Shown: piece by piece, positions 1 through 12,775 of the stretch | Position numbering within the stretch: the first letter of the stretch is position 1 | Layout: every line of letters starts with the position of its first letter | Assembly (NCBI RefSeq): GCF_037975245.1 | Contig: NC_092573.1 | Location: 2,730,501-2,794,500 of the forward strand | Reading direction: 5' to 3' | DNA from: Apostichopus japonicus | Lineage: Eukaryota; Echinodermata; Holothuroidea; Aspidochirotida; Stichopodidae | Length of the DNA stretch: 64,000 nt | Position numbers and translations under genes: made by a program | Notes under the pieces: model-generated | Database searches by the model: none | Told to the model about the DNA's origin: nothing | Seen by the model: only the letters and a program-made list of their open reading frames with translations

Positions 1-99
1 ACTCTTTCTCGGGAACCTTCACAGCCTCCTCCTCTACCTCCAAAGATGAAGTATCAGAGCAGACAGAGGTCTAACCGGGCTGCCGTGAAGGGGCTATAA
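1..99 (+). CDS. Probable C-terminal end of an upstream gene (partial, cut by window edge)
   Basis: The first frame is open from base 1 to a TAA at 97-99 and would encode 32 residues. The stretch is proline-rich, with a PPPLPPK class-II-like SH3-ligand motif, and then basic (SRQRSNRAAVKGL). Its base composition is clearly more GC-rich and codon-like than the AT-rich DNA that follows. The 5' exon boundary lies outside the window, so neither family nor function can be named. The candidate terminal exon at 9984-10124 has a similarly basic tail, so the two could be alternative ends of one gene; this is inference. It could also be a chance open frame. Confidence 0.4.
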   Translation, partial: TLSREPSQPPPLPPKMKYQSRQRSNRAAVKGL

Positions 100-424
100 G
101 CTGCTAACGGTATGCTGTGCTTTCAATCTCAATTACTAATACTAGAAGACTAACGATATTAACGATGTCCTTATTAAACCAACTCACCCAAACTAATGTT
201 ACTAACACGGATTAGGATATCATATTAATAACATTATAACAGCTTCATACCCGACAAATGTTACTAACATGGAAACGATAATTTGTTATAATATTAGTTT
301 ATTATGGTCATTTAGAAATTGACCATAAACGATATGGTGGACATAAGCTCTGATCCCTGGCAACCAAAAGGCCAAAATAAAAGAACAGAAAAAAAAAATA
401 GCAATCAATCTTACTGTAGTTAGC
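100..424. other. AT-rich stretch, no gene seen (possible 3' UTR)
   Basis: It has short repeated words such as 'ttactaaca' and 'gttataatatt', but no long open frame and no splice-flanked frame. It would be 3' UTR or intron of the gene ending at 99 if that call is right. Confidence 0.4.
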
Positions 425-1290
425 AGTTTAGGTAGTATCACCTGCCATAGTTACTGGTTAATATATTTCTTACCAAACATAGTAACTGAATACTATATAA
501 TGTCTTATGTACCAAAGTAAATGGTTAATATGGTCTTACCTACCATAATTGCTGGTTACAATAGACTCACCTACCAATATTACCGGTTAATATGGTCTTA
601 CCTACCGTAATTGCTGGTTACAGTAGACTCACCTACCATGATTACTGGTTAATATGGTCTCACCTACAGTAGTTGCTGGTTAAAATAGACTCACCTACCA
701 TGATTACTGGTTAATATGGTCTCACTGACTGTAATTACTGGTTACAATAGACTCACCTACCATGATTACTGGTTAATATAGTCTCACCTACCATAGTAAC
801 CTGTTAATACAGTCTCACTCTCACCTACCTAAATATTGGTTAAAATAGACTCACCTACCATGATTACTGGTAAATATTGTCTCATCTACCTAAATATTGG
901 TTGAAATAGACTCACCTACCATGAATACTGGTTAATATGGTCTCACCTACCTAAATATTGGTTAAAATAGACTCATCTACCATGATTACTGGTTATAATG
1001 GTCCCACTGACTGTAACTGCTGGTTACGATAGACTCACCTACCATTATTACTGGTTAATATAGTCTCACCTACCATAGTAACCTGTTATTACAGTCTCAC
1101 TCTCACCTACCATAAATATTGGTTAAAATAGACTCACCTACCATGATTACTGGTAAATATAGTCTCATCTACCATAGTAACCAGTTAATATAATCTTCTT
1201 TATCATATAATACTGGTTCATGTAGTCTTGCCTCCTACCATAGTTACTTCTTAACAGTTTCCCACCTACCACAGTGTATAACTGTTCATG
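425..1290. repeat. Degenerate tandem repeat, about 31-bp subunit in a 62-bp dimer
   Basis: The words 'ctcacctaccatgattactgg' (split here as ctcacctacc / atgattactgg) and 'ttaatatggt' alternate with a variant containing 'gttaaaatagac'. The paired subunits recur about every 62 bp, for example near 633, 695 and 757. Copies decay toward both edges. No protein-coding signal. Confidence 0.85.
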
Positions 1291-1879
1291 TACTTCTCAT
1301 GCAACTACCCATCACTTTGGGTCCGCACAGCGGTAATGGTGAATATGATTGATGACAGGTTTGTCTGTTCAACCCATTGTAAAACCAGATCAACCTCCAC
1401 ACCCTACTTATTGGTGACCGGTTTGTGACAACTTTAGTGATATTCTGGCCTTCGGAAGTGTCTTGATTGCTGGCTGGTTGTCTGAGAGATACGTTTTCCT
1501 ATTTTTCTTTTTTTCTTTTAATTTAAATAAAGAAAGAATGGAGTACAAAGCTGGAGTGATCATGTGGAAAGGACAAAATGTATGAAATGAACTAGGAATA
1601 GAGAGAAAAACATTGGATTACAAATGTGACATTGTAGAAAGAGAGATAATTAGCTTGATTCTATCAAGAATAAATAATCAAATCTGGATACGAGACTGTC
1701 ATATGTCACTTTTTGAATGATGCCTCCAAAAAGCTTCCCACGCTTTGAACAAAGTCTAGTTTTGAAACTTGGCATAAAGAATGAAACTAAAAAATTGTTA
1801 AAACTATGTTGTGAGAATATAAATTTACTGCTCCTTTGCTACTGTAGTTAAAGATCAGATTTAAAGTAACAGGAGTGTC
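1291..1879. other. Unique non-coding stretch between two satellites
   Basis: No convincing open frame or RNA gene. A T-rich tract followed by 'aataaag' lies near 1505-1535 and could be a polyadenylation signal, but no transcript can be tied to it. Confidence 0.4.
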
Positions 1880-4570
1880 TTTCTTTGTCTGTGTTTGTGG
1901 TACTAGTTTGGCAGTAGGCTAGTTCACCTGTTAGTATGTGGAGAGGTGTTAAGGCATATAGGATTGGGTGCCTGTTTATCCATGTTTGTGGTACTAATGT
2001 GACAGTAGGCTAGTTCACCTGTTAGTATGTGGAGAGGTGTTAAGGCATATAGGATTGGGTGCCTGTTTATCCATGTTTGTGGTACTAGTTTGCCAGTAGG
2101 CTTGTTCACCTGTCAGTATGAGGAGAGGTGTTAAGGCATATAGGATTGGGTGCCTGTTTATCCATGTTTGTGGTACTAGTTTGGCAGTAGGCTTGTTCAC
2201 CTGTCAGTATGAGGAGAGGTGTTAATGCATATAGGATTGGGTGCCTGTTTATCCATGTTTGTGGTACTAGTTTGGCAGTAGGCTTGTTCACCTGTCAGTA
2301 TGAGGAGAGGTGTTAATGCATATAGGATTGGGTGCCTGTTTATCCATGTTTGTGGTACTAATGTGACAGTAGGCTAGTTCACCTGTCAGTATGAGGAGAG
2401 GTGTAATGCATATAGGATTGGGTGCCTGTTTATCCATGTTTGTGGTACTAGTTTGACAGTAGGCTTGTTCACCTGTCAGTATGAGGAGAGGTGTAATGCA
2501 TATAGGATTGGGTGCCTGTTTATCCATGTTTGTGGTACTAATGTGACAGTAGGCTAGTTCACCTGTCAGTATGAGGAGAGGTGTTAATGCATATAGGATT
2601 GGGTGCCTGTTTATCCATGTTTGTGGTACTAATGTGACAGTAGGCTAGTTCACCTGTCAGTATGAGGAGAGGTGTAATGCATATAGGATTGGGTGCCTGT
2701 TTATCCATGTTTGTGGTACTAGTTTGGCAGTAGGCTTGTTCACCTGTCAGTATGAGGAGAGGTGTAATGCATATAGGATTGGGTGCCTGTTTATCCATGT
2801 TTGTGGTACTAGTTTGGCAGTAGGCTTGTTCACCTGTCAGTATGAGGAGAGGTGTTAATGCATATAGGATTGGGTGCCTGTTTATCCATGTTTGTGGTAC
2901 TAGTTTGGCAGTAGGCTAGTTCACCTGTCAGTATGAGGAGAGGTGTTAATGCATATAGGATTGGGTGCCTGTTTATCCATGTTTGTGGTACTAATGTGAC
3001 AGTAGGCTAGTTCACCTGTCAGTATGAGGAGAGGTGTAATGCATATAGGATTGGGTGCCTGTTTATCCATGTTTGTGGTACTAATGTGACAGTAGGCTTG
3101 TTCACCTGTCAGTATGAGGAGAGGTGTAATGCATATAGGATTGGGTGCCTGTTTATCCATGTTTGTGGTACTAATGTGACAGTAGGCTAGTTCACCTGTC
3201 AGTATGAGGAGAGGTGTAAAGGCATATAGGATTGGGTACCTGTTTATCCATGTTTGTGGTACTAGTTTGGCAGTAGGCTTGTTCACCTGTCAGTATGAGG
3301 AGAGGTGTAATGCATATAGGATTGGGTGCCTGTTTATCCATGTTTGTGGTACTAGTTTGGCAGTAGGCTTGTTCACCTGTCAGTATGAGGAGAGGTGTAA
3401 TGCATATAGGATTGGGTGCCTGTTTATCCATGTTTGTGGTACTAATGTGACAGTAGGCTTGTTCACCTGTCAGTATGAGGAGAGGTGTTAAGGCATATAG
3501 GATTGGGTGCCTGTTTATCCATGTTTGTGGTACTAATGTGACAGTAGGCTAGTTCACCTGTCAGTATGAGGAGAGGTGTAATGCATATAGGATTGGGTGC
3601 CTGTTTATCCATGTTTGTGGTACTAGTTTGGCAGTAGGCTTGTTCACCTGTCAGTATGAGGAGAGGTGTAATGCATATAGGATTGGGTGCCTGTTTATCC
3701 ATGTTTGTGGTACTAATGTGACAGTAGGCTTGTTCACCTGTCAGTATGAGGAGAGGTGTTAATGCATATAGGATTGGGTGCCTGTTTATCCATGTTTGTG
3801 GTACTAGTTTGGCAGTAGGCTTGTTCACCTGTCAGTATGAGGAGAGGTGTTAATGCATATAGGATTGGGTGCCTGTTTATCCATGTTTGTAGTACTAATG
3901 TGACAGTAGGCTTGTTCACCTGTCAGTATGAGGAGAGGTGTTAATGCATATAGGATTGGGTGCCTGTTTATCCATGTTTGTGGTACTAGTTTGGCAGTAG
4001 GCTTGTTCACCTGTCAGTATGAGGAGAGGTGTAATGCATATAGGATTGGGTGCCTGTTTATCCATGTTTGTGGTACTAGTTTGGCAGTAGGCTAGTTCAC
4101 CTGTCAGTATGAGGAGAGGTGTAATGCATATAGGATTGGGTGCCTGTTTATCCATGTTTGTGGTACTAATGTGACAGTAGGCTTGTTCACCTGTCAGTAT
4201 GAGGAGAGGTGTAATGCATATAGGATTGGGTACCTGTTTATCCATGTTTGTGGTACTAATGTGACAGTAGGCTAGTTCACCTGTTAGTATGAGGAGAGGT
4301 GTTAATGCATATAGGATTGGGTACCTGTTTATCCATGTTTGTGGTACTAATGTGACAGTAGGCTAGTTCACCTGTCAGTATGAGGAGAGGTGTAATGCAT
4401 ATAGGATTGGGTACCTGTTTATTGGTGTTTGTATTAATGCTAATGTGACAGTAGGCTAGTTCACCTGTCAGTATGAGGAGAGGTGTTAATGCATATAGGA
4501 TTGGGTGCCTGTTTATAGGTGTTTATATTAATGCTAATGTGACAGTCTACAGGCTAGTTCACCTGTCAGT
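1880..4570. repeat. 90/91-bp satellite, about 29 copies
   Basis: Near-identical head-to-tail units contain 'gtttgtggtactag', 'ggcagtaggcttgttcacc', 'tgtcagtatgaggagagg' and 'ggattgggtgcctgtttatc'. Unit length switches between 90 and 91 bp, depending on 'gtgtaatgc' versus 'gtgttaatgc'. Two recurrent variants exist at one site ('actagtttggcag' and 'actaatgtgacag'). The last two units (about 4420-4570) are diverged and end the array. The 90-bp units keep frames open on both strands, which yields spurious ORFs. Confidence 0.95.
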
Positions 4571-5718
4571 AAAAGAAGTGCTGTTCAGGCATTTGTAGGG
4601 TGGGTGCTTGTTCGTCTGTGTTTGTACTGCCTGTTTAGTGTGGGTGCCTGCAGTGTTTGTTCATGTTGACATACTAATGTAACACACTTTGATTCCTATG
4701 TCATGGACATGCTTAAGAAGTTGTAGTATATATCATATTACCTAAGGAAAGGAGGTAGGGCATTAACACACAACAAGGGTAAAGTTAGTTGGCAAATATG
4801 GCTTGCTGTGTTGCTGGAATGTGCACAAAACCTCCAGGAGCTAACTAGTTAAGACTTTTGTAATACCCATTGAAATTGGTGTCTTTTGATTTTGGGAGGG
4901 GCTGAGTTTGTTTACAATGCATGAACAATGCTTTAGTTAGCAAATTAGTAGATACATTAGTCAAAGGCTTACTGCTTGAATACACAAACTTTAAGGGAGC
5001 TATTTGTAAAATGCAATGCCTAAGGTTAGTTGTGGTTTAAATAACTTGACTATGATTTAGGCAAAAAGTATTTCTTCGAGGATAGACAATGCTGGTTATC
5101 ACACAGACAGGATCCATAAGATAAAAGGACAAAATAGTGTTTGTGACTTGGTGAAAGATAAAATGGAAAATAATGACAGGTTGTCATGGCAGCTTGTGAT
5201 CTGAAATATATGAAAGAGTACCGGGTTGAAAAAAAAACTTGTAAAGATATCGTACAGGGTTGTACCTGACATTGCTCAGTCGTACTGGTATCGTTACTCT
5301 CGTAGTAGGATCGTTTTTAAATTAGGTGAATTCAGGAGTATAGTGAAAAACACTTTTGTAACAAACGAAGATGAATACAAAGTTGAGAGCAGTTGTTTCC
5401 TCAGTGTTCTGTGCCTCTTAGTATTCATGCATACTGTCCACTCCTCATTGGCCTACACCCCCCCCCCACTTCTCTCCCCTCTCTGCAAAACAAGAATGAA
5501 AGAAGAAGCAATCCCACGTTCTCCTTTTATGTGAAAAACATATAAAGGGAAGAAGGATATAAACTTATAGTAGGTTATGACCAGAATTTTTTACTTCTTT
5601 ATAGAGAAAATGTCGAAATGGATATTATCTACCTGGATAATTTTCCTCTCGAAAGAAAGCTCATAAAAATGTACATTATGATATAGTCACCAGCTGTGGA
5701 ATGAGGAGAGTTGATAGG
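4571..5718. other. Non-coding stretch, nothing recognised
   Basis: AT-rich unique sequence. An open frame of about 100 codons at 5226-5534 has no recognisable domain and runs through a poly-C tract, so I treat it as chance. Confidence 0.4.
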
Positions 5719-6178
5719 AAAGCTCATCATAGCACTTTAGCTAAATAAAGGTACTTTAAGCTCCTCATAGCACTATAGCTAAATAAAGGTACTTTAAGCT
5801 CCTCATAGCACTATAGCTAAATAAAGGTACTTTAAGCTCCTCATAGCACTTTAGCTAAATAAAGGTACTTTAAGCTCCTCATAGCACTATAGCTAAATAA
5901 AGGTACTTTAAGCTCCTCATAGCACTTTAGCTAAATAAAGGTACTTTAAGCACTTCATAGCACTATAGCTAAATAAAGGTACTTTAAGCTCCTCATAGCA
6001 CTATAGCTAAATATAGGTACTTAAAGCTCCTCATAGCACTTTAGCTAAATAAAGGTACTTTAAGCTCCTCATAGCACTATAGCTAAATAAAGGTACTTTG
6101 AGCTCCTCATAGCACTATGGCTAAATAAAGGTACTTTAAGTTCTTCTTAGCACTATGGCTAAATAAAGGTACTTTAAG
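5719..6178. repeat. 38-bp tandem repeat, about 12 copies
   Basis: The unit contains 'agctcctcatagcacta' followed by 'tagctaaataaaggtacttt'. Copies are very homogeneous, with a few single-base variants (cactata/cacttta). It is a minisatellite with no coding content. Confidence 0.95.
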
Positions 6179-9100
6179 AGATCTTAAATGGGATAGACAC
6201 AAAGAAAAATGCAACATAAATTTGGTTTGTGGTACATTCCAAAGATAGTTGTGTTCAGTCCAAGAGATCCTGACAAAATTGTATCTTTGAGGTTATTATT
6301 GGACACTTCACCTCATAAAGTAAAGGTAGAAACACAAGCCAAGAAATATAAGTGCATTCAACTTTACTTTGCTTTAATGTTGTTGCTAGAGAAATAAAAA
6401 AAACCTTTTTTTTTGGGGGGGGGGGGGGTTATGAAGGTGAGATATTTATTTTTCCATTGTGTAAGTCAAGAATGACTGACAATGCTACCATTATGTCCAT
6501 CCGTGCCAACAGTGTTTGTGGTACCAGAGCAGGCAATAAAGATGTTCATCCAGCCTTCTCTCTCTTCCTCAATTATTGAAGTAGAGGAGTTTTATTAATG
6601 GGTAAACTCATTCAACTAGGTGTGGGACTGTTTTACTGTTAACATTAGTTGGTGGTTGTTTGAAGTTATTCTTGTATTTGAATATCAAATTTCCAAGAAG
6701 TAGACTTGTAAAAATCCCCTCAGATTTTTTTTTTTTTTTGGCAGTCAGTCTTACAAGCAGAGGTGGCCAATGATAAGTGGACATAACATCATTCAAATAA
6801 TTAGTTGAATTCAAATAATTAAAGGTCTCCAGCTTAAACCCACCAACTAATTTGAAATACTAAAATCGTCACATGGGAATAATAGATTGAGAAGTTAATC
6901 ATGACTTTATCAATTTTTTTTCTTCTAAAATTTTCATTTTTCTGAGTTTTGGAATCACTGTGGACTTATGTTACTTGACGTAATATTTCTGTTGTAAATA
7001 AGTTCATTCTATGTCTCTCTACAAAATATATTGACTTGTCAAAACTTTCTTTTGTGTAACAAGAGCATTCTGACGGTTTTGGAAATCTCTCCGGGAAGGG
7101 GGGAGGTAAAAAGTTCCAAAACGTTTTCAAATTATGCCATAAATCTCCCATATATGCCAAAGTCTGAGTTAATTCTTGTAGTTTTCAGTCAGTTAATATG
7201 TGAGAAGCAAACACAAGGTTTTTTTTAATCAACATTTCTTCAATATATATGTATTTTTCTTTACTGGTGCATGGCAACTTATTTCAGTGACATCTCTAGG
7301 ATATCTTGGGAGACAGGTTGTGGGTCGTAATGTTTACATTATTACCTAACAAGGGATATACATTAGAAAATGTCTGCAAAGTATGTGTAAAGTACGCTAA
7401 CGTTTTTGACTGTGTATTTTGGTTTACCCAAAAATGTTTGTGGAACAAATATTTAGTCCAGCAAATTTACAAAAGATATGGCCCAGGTCCCCCCTCCCTC
7501 CCAACCGGAAGTCCCTCCCTGAAGTTTATGCCACAGTGCTTAGCACCCACCATAGGATTATAATAACATTTACCTCTTTAACTTTTGCAAAAATCTCATG
7601 GCTATTAATACATTCTTGTTTGCAACATCTTTTAATGTGTTGGTGTACGTGGGTACGTCAGTCAATTGTTCGTCCATTTTGAATTGACAAAACAAAATAA
7701 ACCTGAAGGGGAATCCCATCAAGTTTGTCCCATTCTGCACATTACAACATCTTTATGAAAAGTCTTTGTTTAATTAACCTCTTTACAATAGATTTTAAAT
7801 TCCACCTGTGACCAATTGAATTTTTGACCATGTGTCTTGTATGTAGCCAAGGACACTTGATGCAAACAAACTCCAGTTAGGCTTAAGTACTATTCATTCT
7901 TTTGTTTGACATATTGGGTTGATTGGTTGATTGCTATTGTATTTCCAAAGGTCTGTGAACCCCTCCTTGTTGTTGGAATATAAAGAGGAAATTTCCATTG
8001 TTTTTGTTTTATTCTGCATGAAATGAATAAGTTCAATCTTAGCCTCAGAACCAACTCTGTAGGTGTAACAAACCATTCATTCCTTCTTTAGATCCTGCTA
8101 AATGTTTGGACAGATTGACATGAGGTTTGAGGGTCCTTTACACAGAAGACATTTTCTTTCGTAGGGACCCAATAGGGTGATTTAAGCATCAATTTTAGCA
8201 GTCTTGTATTACCTTCTTGTAAGGATGTTTAAGTGTGTACTAAATCCCCTATCATTTGTTGTTTTTTACAAAATACTTAAGTTTTATGAGGTACTATAAA
8301 TTGATCAGTTTTATCTGGCACCCTTTTGGCTAATTCAAAGGATGCAGCTGAAATGATCCACCACTGGAGAGCATCTCTAGTTTGAAAATGTTGAGAGATG
8401 GATGGGGGATGTGGGAATACCCCAGCTCCCCATTTTCCAAAGTGGGCAACACCTGTCCCTTCCCCCTCCCTCCTCCCCATCCCAATGTTCACTACAACTA
8501 TGTTAATGGACAACTTGGCTATGATTTGTGTAACTACATTTGGTAGGAGTTTGAATTTCAGGGGGAATTTCAGGTGCTTTCCACACTGATGTTTTAATAT
8601 AGTCATGGTATAATTTTTATTACTAGCTCGCTCAGTGTGGTTTTATTTTTAATGCGATAATCTCAAGTTATGATTGTTTACAAAGATAGTCATCCGTCTC
8701 TCATGGCTTTTATTTATAGGCTTATCTTTATATCCAATACTCATTCATTTTAGGTTTATGATTATTTGAAGGCTGGGTTGGTATAGAATGAGGTATAGCC
8801 AAGGGGAATTCCCTCTGTAACTCTCTTCTGCTGCAAAGGGTTTAATCGGTGAATTCCGCAGCGTGGACCATCTCATCGTAGTGACAGTAAAGTAAGAATG
8901 ATACGACTCACTTAAGGGTGGTAATGTTTGCCACGAACAAATAGAACAATGTTTGTATGAATGTAATAACCCTGTGCTTAGATTAGCAGGGAGTGCCTCT
9001 TCCTTCCATTTTCCATTCAATTGATGTTAGGGCTTACTTATTAAGTGCTGGAAATAACCCACGCTTCTCTCCCATAAAAATTGTTACCTCTTGAGCATTT

Positions 9101-9983
9101 CCGATTAAATATTAGATCTTCAGACATTGGTCATATTAACTGTATTTGATTGCAGGATGTGTTTGGTAGGTTTGAGTAGTACTTGCATTGTGAGCGGACT
9201 CAAACAATGCAACCGCTGTGATCTTTGAGCATTGACTTGTGCTTATTTTCTGTCCAATGGAAAAGAGCAAATAAATTCAAACCAGTGACCTCTGGGTTAC
9301 CCTTAGTTACCTGTGACCTCTGGGTTACTCCAGTCAGTTTTCCATCATTCACTTATATATATTTTCTGTCCACATAGAGAGTCCTTGGTCAGCTGAAATG
9401 TTCTAATCTTTATAATACATTTTTCCCCCTTCTAGTTGTATCAGTCATAGGCAAATGAAGGGAGGTGTGGATTGGGGGGGGGGGTGGTTGTGAAAATAAC
9501 CAATTATTCACCTCTTAAGGAGACACATTTGATTTAGAGTTTAAGTATAGGATTGTCACATGACAAACTTACAACAACAAAAAGGCACATGTGTGCTAAG
9601 TGTGTTTTAAAAGCAACTTTTTTTTTGAAATTTTGCCATTTTTAAAGAGATTGTATCCCTTAGTACTAGCGTTCTGCATGAACACCTTACAGTTGAATAT
9701 ACTTCAACATGTCAACCTGACTGCCTATTAATAAGAGGCATTTTTTTTCTTCTTCTTTTGTTGAACCTCTCACTAAGGGTAACAAAGAGCACTGGAAGCA
9801 CAGTGTACTGTTGTCATGTGACAGTCATGTGACAGTAATTGGCAAGACAGAGTCTCTCGAAGCCAAATTTACACCAAGATGAGTAGAAATTAATTGTCTG
9901 TTTGACATACTAAACAATGAAGAAACAAAGAAGAAAGATGAACTGATAACTTTTAATCGTTTTGAAATGTCTTTTCCTTTCAG
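6179..9983. other. Long AT-rich stretch, probably intronic or intergenic
   Basis: No convincing exon was found. It contains homopolymer runs (poly-G near 6415-6428, poly-T near 6725-6739, poly-G near 9474-9484). Short open frames have no recognisable domain and lie in low-complexity sequence. If the ends at 1-99 and 9984-10124 belong to one gene, this is intron. Confidence 0.35.
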
Positions 9984-10124
9984 CAAGAGCCAGAAAATCA
10001 GAGGTTTAAAAACAGAATGACCTTCAGAGACGGTAGGAACAGACGCACAGCCATTCGACCTAAATCCAAAAAGAGCCCCTCTCCTAGTCCCAATCGTAAA
10101 TCTATCTTTCAACTTAGACTTTGA
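9984..10124 (+). CDS. Candidate terminal coding exon of an unidentified gene
   Basis: A good 3' splice site (pyrimidine tract ending 'ttttcctttcag' at 9983, with a branch-point-like 'ctgataac' upstream) opens a 46-codon frame ending at TGA 10122-10124. The predicted peptide begins QEPENQRFKNR and is basic and serine/proline-rich (KSKKSPSPSPNRKS), as in an intrinsically disordered tail with phosphorylation-type SP repeats. Codon use differs from the surrounding AT-rich DNA. The phase of the preceding exon is unknown, because no upstream partner was identified apart from the possible alternative end at 1-99. I do not recognise the family. It could be a false exon, since only one splice site and one stop support it. 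Confidence 0.4.
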   Translation, partial: QEPENQRFKNRMTFRDGRNRRTAIRPKSKKSPSPSPNRKSIFQLRL

Positions 10125-11240
10125 GATTTCGAACTGAAGAAGATTAAAAGCAACCTTGTGGAGAATGATCCAGCCCAGTGGAAGAGAGAAAAGAAAAACT
10201 GTCAGGAGCAGTGTTCGCACCAGTCGTCAGGAGGGAGGGGGGTCTGGGAGGTTACCCCACTGGGGTTCCAAGGGGCATGCCCCTGGTCGGGGGTGAAAAC
10301 TGTTACAAGGAAGGGGAGTAAGGGGGGTGCCTTTGTAATTATCCCCCTGTTAATGTGTTTATTGATCATAACACATATTTTAGTGTGTTTTAAGCTCATA
10401 TCCACCATCAGTCAATGTTTATGCTGGGCCAGGAATTATGATACTAAAAAGTGATTACCAATAATGGTGCACTTGTTTGGCTTTTTCATTTTACTGCAAG
10501 GTGGGGGAGGGTGGGGAGGGGGAATCTTATCATCTCCCAGATGACATACTATTCTCGTTCACAATTTTAATTTTGTTACTTTTTTGCTGGATGTTGATTT
10601 TGTAAAATTATGTACTGTACTGTAAATTTTATTTCTCTGATTATGGAATTTTAGCAATAATGTCTTTCATCATGTCTTTCATATCATTCATGATTTAATA
10701 GCTTAAGCTTATTAGAATTCTGCTTATGACAATTGTTGTTATTATTATTATTATTTTTTTTTTTAGCTGTTCTTGTTATCATTTTTAGCTATTTGTTCTA
10801 CTATTTGCTATTAGGTCATGAATGGGTTGAGAAGGGACGGATGTTAGAAATAGCAAAATCCATGTTAATTTTCACTTCAATGGTTTTTAGTCTGAGTTCA
10901 CTTTGTACAAAGCAGCAAGTGATAACAAGAAATTATGGACATGTCATTGTGAATGAAATTTTGAAAGAACAAAGAAAATTGTTGACTACAACAGAATTAT
11001 TTCGGCAGTAATTGTTGGACTATTATACCAACTGAGTTATCCAAAAATGATGTCTTTCCCTAGTAACAAATTCGTTTCCCAAGATGCTAGTTTAAAGTTA
11101 AAATTATTTTTATTGTTGTCTAAATGTTTCGGTATGAATTAGGAACATATTCACTATATGGAAAGCTGGTCTTTATGAGTTTTCCAAATTTCCAAGGCGA
11201 CACACCCAGTTTGAACAACTTTTCATGCTTACATGTCATT
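10125..11240. other. Non-coding, GC-rich patch then AT-rich sequence
   Basis: A GC-rich patch at about 10205-10340 includes the palindrome 'aggggcatgcccct' and may be a remnant of a small repeat. The rest is AT-rich with no coding evidence. A G-quadruplex motif inside it is listed separately. Confidence 0.4.
10503..10522 (+). other. G-quadruplex-type motif
   Basis: Four runs of three to five G are separated by single A, T and A loops, the pattern expected of a very stable parallel G-quadruplex. It lies about 380 bp past the candidate terminal exon stop, so a role in transcription termination is possible but unproven. Confidence 0.6.
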
Positions 11241-11640
11241 CTTTCAAAGCATTTGTACTGACAGTATGAGCAGTATGAATATCCTGTTTCTAATCAGATA
11301 AAGGTTAGGAACTGTTCACTCTGTCAGTACGAATGCTTTGAAGCACGATATGAGAGGACAGTATTGAGTGGTATTACCATATTTTAGAATCAGGTAAATG
11401 TTAGGAACTCTTCATACTGTCAGTACATGTGCTTCAAAGCATGATATGAGAGGACAGTAATGAGTGGTATTACCATTGTATAGAATCAGATAAAGATTAG
11501 GAACTGTTCATACTGTCAGTACATGTGCTTTGAAGCATGATATGAGAAGACAGTATAGAGTGGTATTAGCATTAGAATCAGATAAAGGTTCATACTGTCA
11601 GTACATGTGCTTTGAAGCATGATATTAGAGGACATTATAG
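11241..11640. repeat. Cluster of about 96-bp direct repeats preceded by an inverted copy
   Basis: Three to four direct units contain 'ttcatactgtcagtacat', 'gctttgaagcatgatatg' and 'agaatcagataaagg', with spacings of about 96, 96 and 82 bp. The first unit (about 11241-11275) is the reverse complement of the same core ('ttgtactgacagtatga'). The result is a hairpin-capable start to a tandem array. Confidence 0.8.
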
Positions 11641-12486
11641 AGCAGTAGAGGTGAACTTACCAGAGGAATGTCATTGAAACTGGCTTTGCTTATCAGATAT
11701 ACACTGGTATTCAAAATTGGTTACACAAACCAATTTGCTAGATTGAATTTTCAAGTTTTAATTTAAAAAGTAATGGGTTTTGGTTATGGTTTAGTAGTTT
11801 AATAATTGAATAATTCTATGCTTTCAAAATGTCTTCATTTTCAAGGCCATCCTTACATTGCCTGTTGTCTTCCAATTTATCAGGGATTTCTGTGCTGTAT
11901 TCATGCCAATGGTCTTGAGGAAGAAAGTATTAAACAAGAAATATTAAAACAATAAGAGCTAAATGTTATATTTCCAGCTTGTCTTTCACTTCTAGAATAA
12001 ATAGTTTTAAAACTTTATTAAGATACCGTGTAATGATTGCAAGTTAAAAATCCATACATTCATTAGTTCTTATCAAAAATGTAGATGTAAAATGTATTTT
12101 AAAGAGAATTTTATAGAAATGATATTGATACAAGGACGGACAAATCTGTTAAAGTATTTTTCAACTGTATTGTTTTGGTCACAGTCTTTCAATAAATAAA
12201 TGTCCACAGCCAGTTACAATCTTGTTCATTTATGAAGCCTTTTTAAGCTTCTTACGTGTCTTGGTTCCTTGCTGGAAGCAAAGGAACCTATACAGTAAGA
12301 TTGATGTGACACTTGCTTGGGTCCTCAGTAACTCGAAAAAGGAGTAACAGATATTTGTCTTACTTGCTATGTAGATGCATTATAGTGAGAAGGTGTGCCC
12401 GATCATTTTTAGTGCAGACCTCATGAATATATATGAGGTTACAGGGTCAAACGTTAAAGTCTTTACATTGCAAAACTCAGACTAGC
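11641..12486. other. AT-rich non-coding stretch
   Basis: No exon, RNA gene or clear repeat was recognised. Several poly-A/T-rich blocks are present. Confidence 0.4.
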
Positions 12487-12775
12487 CAAACTTGGTATAT
12501 AGTTGTTGGTTAATAACTGGTACAGGCCTTAAATTGTTGGGACCATCTGGTACCCAAAAATTTCCGAGCCCATTTTTAGACTGGGTGGACACAAATGTTA
12601 TTTCATCCCCAAATGCATATTGGGACACATTCTTTGGGCCCGTATTTGTGGGCCCAAAATTTTTATTGGGCCCAATTTTGGAGGGACCAAAGTTTTAAAA
12701 TTGCAATAACTCCACAAGCTTTAACCAGATTGTACACAAACTTGGAATACATTTGTTGGTTAATAGCTGGTGCAT
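12487..12775. repeat. Diverged direct duplication
   Basis: Two related blocks near 12487-12530 and 12735-12775 share 'aaacttgg.ata.a.ttgttggttaata.ctggt'. They flank a segment rich in 'gggccca'. This looks like a decayed repeat; the family is not recognised. Confidence 0.5.

Noticed and set aside
1924-4245. Overlapping open frames on both strands, 61-121 codons, in the 90/91-bp repeats
   Set aside because: They are read-through of satellite units whose 90-bp length is divisible by three. They appear in both orientations and change with unit length.
1880-4570. Possible CRISPR-like array
   Set aside because: The units are head-to-tail identical with no unique spacers, and the window is eukaryotic.
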